Shown piece by piece: positions 42,176-46,306 of a stretch of 46,306 nt of DNA; within the stretch, counting starts at the first letter, position 1; each line of letters starts with the position of its first letter. The DNA is from an uncultured Bacteroidales bacterium (GTDB lineage: Bacteria; Bacteroidota; Bacteroidia; Bacteroidales; P3): the NCBI GenBank assembly GCA_947165255.1, contig CAMUZR010000021.1, positions 1-46,306 of the forward strand, in the 5' to 3' direction. The notes beneath the pieces were generated by a model. That model saw only the letters and a program-made list of their open reading frames with translations, did no database searches and was not told the origin of the DNA. Position numbers and translations under genes: made by a program.

Positions 42176-42631
42176 TTATCTGATTCTATGAAGGTTTGTC
42201 ATGCCACCAACAAGTTGGCGACCAGTGCCTATGTCGATAGGCATCTGCAAGTCCATACTTATAACGTTGTTGCTCCAGTCGATAGCAAAGGTATCCTCTT
42301 GCCCGTCGACAAAAAAGTGCCCCGTACTGCCTTCCACACTATAAGAGAATGTAATATCTTTGTACTGGGGTTGACTCAAAGCACTGGTAATTTCACACAG
42401 CAGACTCCCAGTGGTGTCAGTCAAGAAATCCATAGTCCAGGTCAGCCTGAAGGTAATGGTGCTGCTGTCAGGAGCCATAACGGGTGAGTCGTAATATCCC
42501 TCCCATGTGGTGTTGGCCATTTCATAGTCGAAATGATGTGGAGGGTCTGTGGTTCCAGATCCTTTTTCGGTGCAAGCCGCTGCCATCAGTCCACATAACA
42601 GCAGTGCAGTAATGCGAAAAATATTTTTCAT
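42176..42631 (-). CDS. small lipoprotein A, candidate C10-peptidase inhibitor
   Basis: 151 residues, lipobox LMAAAC (Cys at 20). After a Pro/His-rich linker the mature part is beta-rich: FDYEMANTTWEGYY, FRLTWTMDFLTDTTGSLL, FFVDGQEDTFAIDW, ending TNLHRIR. The next gene encodes a relative with the same landmarks, so the pair arose by duplication. I know no function from sequence. Size, lipobox and position next to C10 peptidases recall the staphostatin-like inhibitors coded beside Bacteroides fragilis C10 proteases; that link is inference. It is 14 bp after its paralogue. Confidence 0.65.
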   Translation of the reverse strand: MKNIFRITALLLCGLMAAACTEKGSGTTDPPHHFDYEMANTTWEGYYDSPVMAPDSSTITFRLTWTMDFLTDTTGSLLCEITSALSQPQYKDITFSYSVEGSTGHFFVDGQEDTFAIDWSNNVISMDLQMPIDIGTGRQLVGGMTNLHRIR

Positions 42632-42645
42632 AGTTCTCTTTCGGT

Positions 42646-43131
42646 TTAGCGAATCTGTCTAAGGGTTGTCTTGCCACCAAAGTAAGTAAGCCTACCGCTA
42701 TCGTCAAGTTCCAATCCCAGACGTAGCGAGTCTGCCACCATTGTACGGTTGAGTCCATCTATGACAAAAGAAAGGTGATATGTGTTGTAGTCGAATGTGC
42801 CTGTGTTGTCGCCATGATAGTCGTAGTGAGTCATTACCATTTCTTCGTCTATAGGGCTGATGGCTGGGCTTTCAATGTGAAGATACACCAAGCCCTTGTT
42901 ATTGCCATTGAAATCGACAGTCCATTCCATCACAAGCGGATAGCTGCCGCCATAGGGCGAATTGATATAGGTGTTGTAAGTTCCATGCCATGAAGTGTTG
43001 TCGATAGTCTCATAGGTAAAATCGAAAGGGTGCACGTCAGTGGGATTTTCATTAGCGGGATCTTTCCCACAGGAAACCAGCATCATGGCTGCCAGTAGTG
43101 CTACAGTTGCAATGTAAATTAATTTTTTCAT
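42646..43131 (-). CDS. small lipoprotein B, paralogue of lipoprotein A
   Basis: 161 residues, lipobox AMMLVSC (Cys at 21). It shares with lipoprotein A the series FDFTYETIDNTSWHGTY, LVMEWTVDFNGNNKGL, SFVIDGLNRTMVADSL and the ending TTLRQIR. The predicted fold is a small beta barrel. It lies 14 bp from the Omp28-like gene upstream and 14 bp from lipoprotein A downstream. It is a second inhibitor candidate for the two peptidases. Confidence 0.65.
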   Translation of the reverse strand: MKKLIYIATVALLAAMMLVSCGKDPANENPTDVHPFDFTYETIDNTSWHGTYNTYINSPYGGSYPLVMEWTVDFNGNNKGLVYLHIESPAISPIDEEMVMTHYDYHGDNTGTFDYNTYHLSFVIDGLNRTMVADSLRLGLELDDSGRLTYFGGKTTLRQIR

Positions 43132-43145
43132 GGGTGTTTGTATGT

Positions 43146-44210
43146 TTATTTGTTTACAATCATTTTACGAGTGGTGGTTCCCTGTTCCGTAGTCAGACGG
43201 ATAAGGTAGATACCTGCAGGCCAACTGCTGCAGTCGATGCTGTATACGGGACTGCCACACTGTGTGTCGCGCAATTGGCAGCGCCCATACGTGTCAATTA
43301 CAGTAATACAGCGGATTGGGCGGTCAGCATTCACAATAACACGGCTGCTGGCAGGGTTGGGTGAAACAGTGAATTGAGAACCAAGATTTGGATCTTCGTC
43401 AATACCAGCAGTGTGGTTACAGAGATAGCCTTCGGTAGCGGCAGCGTTGAGTACATAGTTTTTTGTCAAATTATTTGACTTGAAATAATGAATCAATGCC
43501 ACCAGACGGCAGTGAGAAGCAACAGCCACGGAAGGCAATGTATAGTTGATGGTATAACTATACGAACCATCTGGGGCAAAGGTTAGGGGCACGCCAAACA
43601 CATCGGTGGCACTTCCACGCACGGCATGCATATGAATATAGTCGTTGATCGTTCCTGTAGTGGAAGCCTGCGGCATGACTATGCTGTCCTCAACCAGATA
43701 GAGACTGAGACGGGTAATGGCCGTGTCGAACTGATGCATAATGCGTCCGCTGACTGTAGCCGAGACGGCATGTGTGGCTGCATCATAGTTTACTCCGCTG
43801 ATTTCCACTGTGGCGAAGCAGGGTTTTGCAGCCATTTCGTCTAGATGTCCTGCCACACGGGCACTATCGTCAACACCCCACACAGGACTATAATCGTGAT
43901 AGGTTTCCTCTGGAATCGTGCGATCCACCATATAAGCTGGAGCAAAGGCGGTGGAGGCATAAAGGAACGTAAGCCTCTCGGAAGCCGCTATGGTGATATC
44001 ATCGGTCATAAACCCAGCATGATGAACTATCCATAGGGTTCCTGGATGACTGTCAATCGCTTTTTTGATAATTTGGTAACCGTCTGGACAATATTGGCAT
44101 AAAGCAGTAGAAAATTCCTCAAGTACTGATGTACGCACCACTGTTGTCTGGGCGGTCACTGTCCCTGACACTGCACAAGCCAACAAGATAGAAAATAATA
44201 ATTTATGCAT
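43146..44210 (-). CDS. Omp28-related protein with T9SS sorting domain
   Basis: 354 residues with signal peptide (MHKLLFSILLACAVSGTVTA). The mature part starts VVRTSVLEEFSTALCQYCPD, the thioredoxin-like opening of Omp28 proteins with a C38-x-x-C41 pair. AFAPAYMVDRTI provides the cis-Pro-like loop. A beta domain follows (140-270). The last 80 residues are a type A sorting domain (FTVSPNPASSRVIVNADRP to TTTRKMIVNK). It is therefore probably a T9SS-exported surface protein, possibly acting on disulfides. It lies in the sigma-led operon, 11 bp after the 44222 gene. Confidence 0.85.
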   Translation of the reverse strand: MHKLLFSILLACAVSGTVTAQTTVVRTSVLEEFSTALCQYCPDGYQIIKKAIDSHPGTLWIVHHAGFMTDDITIAASERLTFLYASTAFAPAYMVDRTIPEETYHDYSPVWGVDDSARVAGHLDEMAAKPCFATVEISGVNYDAATHAVSATVSGRIMHQFDTAITRLSLYLVEDSIVMPQASTTGTINDYIHMHAVRGSATDVFGVPLTFAPDGSYSYTINYTLPSVAVASHCRLVALIHYFKSNNLTKNYVLNAAATEGYLCNHTAGIDEDPNLGSQFTVSPNPASSRVIVNADRPIRCITVIDTYGRCQLRDTQCGSPVYSIDCSSWPAGIYLIRLTTEQGTTTRKMIVNK

Positions 44211-44221
44211 ATAATAATAGT

Positions 44222-44863
44222 TTATGATTCATTGTGATGTAGCCAGCGAACCAATAGATTGGCCTCTTCCGTCGAGTTGCAGAAGAAGCATAGAAGAGTT
44301 CGATTTTCCAAATCAACGCTGACAATATACTCGGCACTGCCACCGCGTTTACGATTCTCGTCAAGTGCAATATGTCTCGACAACTGCGACTGTAGTTGTG
44401 AGGAAAGAGCGGTGTCGCTCGCATTTACGGTTCCAACAAACACAGTGGTGTCGGTGACATCATAGTCGCCAAGTGTTTCATTTATAACTTGTCGCACCAA
44501 ACTATCAATATACGACTGATATTTTTCAGGGGTGTCAAAATGAAGACTTGTGTCCACATGGAGCGATACCATTGTCACATTCTCCTGAGCCTCCACTTCT
44601 GGAACAAGTTCGTTGGGCTCAATGACGCCAAATTCCTGCTTTATCCACTCCCACTGAACACTATCGTCAGCTCGAAACATAACAGCGTTGAACACCTGAT
44701 TATAGGCATGGAAATCTCCTATATACGCCACTGTTACCCCATGTTGGTTATGGGCATAATGTTGATATAGCTCCATTGCAGCCGATTCAACCGAAGAACC
44801 TCGCCGGTCGCATGAGCAGCAAAAAAGCAATGCAAATATCATTATGATGGTGTATCGTTTCAT
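44222..44863 (-). CDS. lipoprotein of unknown function in the sigma-led operon
   Basis: 213 residues, lipobox LLFCCSC (Cys near 18). The mature region is soluble and mixed alpha/beta, with no family I recognise. Cys occurs again in TLLCFFCNSTEEANLL close to the C-terminus. It overlaps the putative anti-sigma gene by 4 bp (ATGA), so translation is coupled. That suggests a role in signal sensing upstream of the sigma factor, which is inference. Confidence 0.7.
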   Translation of the reverse strand: MKRYTIIMIFALLFCCSCDRRGSSVESAAMELYQHYAHNQHGVTVAYIGDFHAYNQVFNAVMFRADDSVQWEWIKQEFGVIEPNELVPEVEAQENVTMVSLHVDTSLHFDTPEKYQSYIDSLVRQVINETLGDYDVTDTTVFVGTVNASDTALSSQLQSQLSRHIALDENRKRGGSAEYIVSVDLENRTLLCFFCNSTEEANLLVRWLHHNES

Positions 44864-45213
44864 CTCATTTCCACCTTGCTAATATAGCTATCAAAATACT
44901 CGATAGTACTCTGTGCATTGCACTGATTGTTACAAATAAAACGTATCGACTGGTTGCCATAAATAACACTTGTGGGCTGTGCCGCAGCAGAGAAATGGCC
45001 AAATATACCAATTGCCAATGCCACACATGCCGCCATGCTGCCTATACCCCATATCATTGGGTGATGATGAGTATGCTTTGCAGAAATAGAGCTGGCTTGG
45101 GCATTACGTACCATCTCTTTCCATTGTTCTGGACTCAACGGACTGTGACTGCAATTCAGCGACTGGGACCGTCGCTCCCACTGTATGTCAAAATCATCTA
45201 GTTCGTTTTGCAT
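44860..45213 (-). CDS. single-pass membrane protein, putative anti-sigma factor
   Basis: 117 residues: about 50 residues of polar N-terminus (MQNELDDFDIQWERRSQSLN), one TM helix (about 52-72, GIGSMAACVALAIGIFGHF), and a periplasmic tail with two Cys (RFICNNQCNA). It follows the ECF sigma gene by 69 bp. Short one-TM proteins at this place usually sequester the sigma factor. No known anti-sigma domain is visible, so the call is by context. The downstream gene overlaps by 4 bp. Confidence 0.65.
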   Translation of the reverse strand: MQNELDDFDIQWERRSQSLNCSHSPLSPEQWKEMVRNAQASSISAKHTHHHPMIWGIGSMAACVALAIGIFGHFSAAAQPTSVIYGNQSIRFICNNQCNAQSTIEYFDSYISKVEMR

Positions 45214-45282
45214 GGCGGTATAATTAGAGTTCTACAATTTATACGATTACTAATACTTAATTGCTTTTTGTTATTTACTAAA

Positions 45283-45807
45283 TTATTTTTGGCGTAAATA
45301 TTCCTCATGAATGTACTTTCGAATAGACTGCAGACGGCGTCCAATTGTAGCAACAGAAAGTCCAGTCATTGATGCTATCTCATGTATTTTGAAGCCGTCA
45401 AGCTGTGCTCGAATAATCTTTTTATCTTCATCGTTGAGATTATCAATTAATTGTAGCAGAAGTTGGTAGTTATCCGAATCCTCTTCAGCAGTGTCGGGTA
45501 TCTCCTCCTGATTCAGATGGGGCAGATTAGAAGCCTTACGTTTAAGGGACAGCATTGTATTGGTGACAACTCGGTAAACCCACGTCTTTTCGCTGCTACG
45601 TCCATCGAACTTGCCAAAGTCACGCCACAACACATACAACACCTCCTGCACGGCATCCTGCACCTCCCACGCAGCACTTAAGCTGTAATCGGTGCAGATG
45701 TGCCATATCATGTCGCGGTGTCGCAACACCAGTTCCTCGAATGCCTTTTCTCTGTCGATTTCCATCTTTTTTCTCATTAGGCGCAAATAATAATCAAATT
45801 CAATCAA
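45283..45807 (-). CDS. ECF-family RNA polymerase sigma factor
   Basis: 174 residues (an inner start MRKKMEIDREKAFEELV is possible). Region 2: FEELVLRHRDMIWHICTDYS, VQDAVQEVLYVLW, KTWVYRVVTNTMLSLKRK. Region 4: IDNLNDEDKKIIRAQLDGFK, IHEIASMTGLSVATIGRRLQ. It is a full group 4 sigma factor. It is the first gene of an 8.4-kb run of nine genes on the - strand with gaps of at most 69 bp, ending in two exported peptidases, and probably controls that run. Confidence 0.92.
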   Translation of the reverse strand: MIEFDYYLRLMRKKMEIDREKAFEELVLRHRDMIWHICTDYSLSAAWEVQDAVQEVLYVLWRDFGKFDGRSSEKTWVYRVVTNTMLSLKRKASNLPHLNQEEIPDTAEEDSDNYQLLLQLIDNLNDEDKKIIRAQLDGFKIHEIASMTGLSVATIGRRLQSIRKYIHEEYLRQK

Positions 45808-46120
45808 CCCAATATCACATTTAACACTCTTTAACTACAAAATGCACCTTCAACATTTCAGAGACCAACAAGACGCATCGACATACAAAATTAGCTGTAA
45901 GATTACAACGTAATCATCGGAGATAGAATAGAACAAACCAACACCACTGGCGATACTGAAAATAAAATAAAGAAAAAAAGGAAACTCAATATAAGAGAAA
46001 AGCCATGCAAGAAGCATCAATCAAAACTATCGAAACGATAAAATCAACAAAAAGGTAGACAAAACCACCGATTTCCCCCCCCTTCCTAAGAACTCAAAAG
46101 GAAAAAAACATTCCCTTCAC

Positions 46121-46189
46121 CTATCAAATCTATCCCTCTATCAAATCTATCCCCTCTATCGAATCTATCAAATCTACCGAGTCTATCCC
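46121..46189. repeat. short tandem repeat of 17-18 bp
   Basis: CTATCAAATCTATCCCT is repeated about four times with small changes in the 405-bp gap between the sigma gene and the rRNA terminator. The rest of that gap (45808-46120) is AT-rich with no gene visible. Confidence 0.7.
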
Positions 46190-46212
46190 AGACAGCCCCC
46201 ACACACAGAAAC

Positions 46213-46245
46213 AAAAAAAAAGGGGAACCGTTCACACGATTCCCC
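46213..46245 (-). terminator. terminator of the rRNA operon
   Basis: On the - strand GGGGAATCG (46245-46237) pairs with CGGTTCCCC (46230-46222) with one mismatch and a 6-nt loop, followed by nine T (46221-46213). It lies directly after the 5S rRNA 3' end. Confidence 0.92.
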
Positions 46246-46253
46246 TGTAAGAG

Positions 46254-46306
46254 ATTGGCGGCGACCTACTTTTCCACGAACATGCGCAGTATCATCGGCG
46301 ATGGGA
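46254..46306 (-). rRNA. rrf: 5S rRNA, 3' part; gene continues outside window
   Basis: The - strand from the right edge reads TCCCATCGCCGATGATACTG, then CGTGGAAAAGTAGGTCGCCGCC, which is the conserved 3' half of bacterial 5S rRNA (loop E region and final stem). The exact 3' end is uncertain by a few bases. 23S and 16S genes are expected beyond the edge on the - strand. Confidence 0.9.

Overview
The window is a piece of a Bacteroidales-type (Bacteroidota) chromosome. The evidence is: T9SS C-terminal sorting domains on several secreted proteins, a fimbrillin-like lipoprotein, DUF4254 and DUF3078 proteins, an mS38-like mini ribosomal protein beside an HU gene and rng, promoters with the Bacteroidota -7 box TAnnTTTG, and no obvious Shine-Dalgarno sequences. 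Lysine 5,6-aminomutase (kamDE) with a CoA-transferase subunit, together with exported C10 cysteine peptidases, suggests an amino-acid/peptide-fermenting anaerobe. I cannot name genus or species.

Layout. 1-842: 5' part of a secreted repeat protein running off the left edge. 843-2042: an outer-membrane barrel gene with a degenerate 33-bp repeat array behind it. 2337-6900 (+): a periplasmic/membrane protein and a membrane TIR-domain protein (probable operon), three tandem copies of a 122-bp AT-rich repeat, then an FKBP isomerase and an HD-domain protein. 7255-9143 (-): a fimbrillin-like lipoprotein preceded by an unlisted 53-residue ORF. 9360-11126: nested mobile DNA, in which an IS4-family element sits inside one copy of the 122-bp repeat and another copy sits inside a second repeat family. 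11150-21314 (-): trigger factor, then an operon kamD-kamE-ctfB-OM barrel-GH2-like protein-lipoprotein. The GH2-like protein has lost both catalytic glutamates.

21884-24758 (-): HU, a 29-residue mS38-like protein, RNase G and a GH25 lysozyme, with a long inverted repeat in the rng leader. 24902-27184 (-): CPBP protease, tRNA-Arg(CCG), and the AI-2/SAH recycling pair luxS and mtnN. 27311-28840 (+): a sensor histidine kinase without a regulator next to it. 29013-31329 (-): FGE-like lipoprotein, family 9 glycosyltransferase, DUF4254. 31711-34418: DUF3078 barrel, small lipoprotein, and a short-chain dehydrogenase on the + strand.

34442-45807 (-): two ECF sigma-factor loci. The first has sigma, a membrane protein and a YARHG-domain protein. 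The second appears to be one transcription unit: ECF sigma, one-TM putative anti-sigma, lipoprotein, Omp28-like T9SS cargo, two paralogous small lipoproteins, an InlB-like lipoprotein, and two T9SS-exported C10 cysteine peptidases. At the right edge is the 3' end of a 5S rRNA gene with its terminator, so an rRNA operon on the - strand lies just outside.

The best candidates for something new are the sigma-controlled peptidase operon with possible inhibitor lipoproteins, the catalytically dead GH2 protein tied to lysine fermentation genes, the TIR/membrane pair, and the nested 122-bp repeat family.
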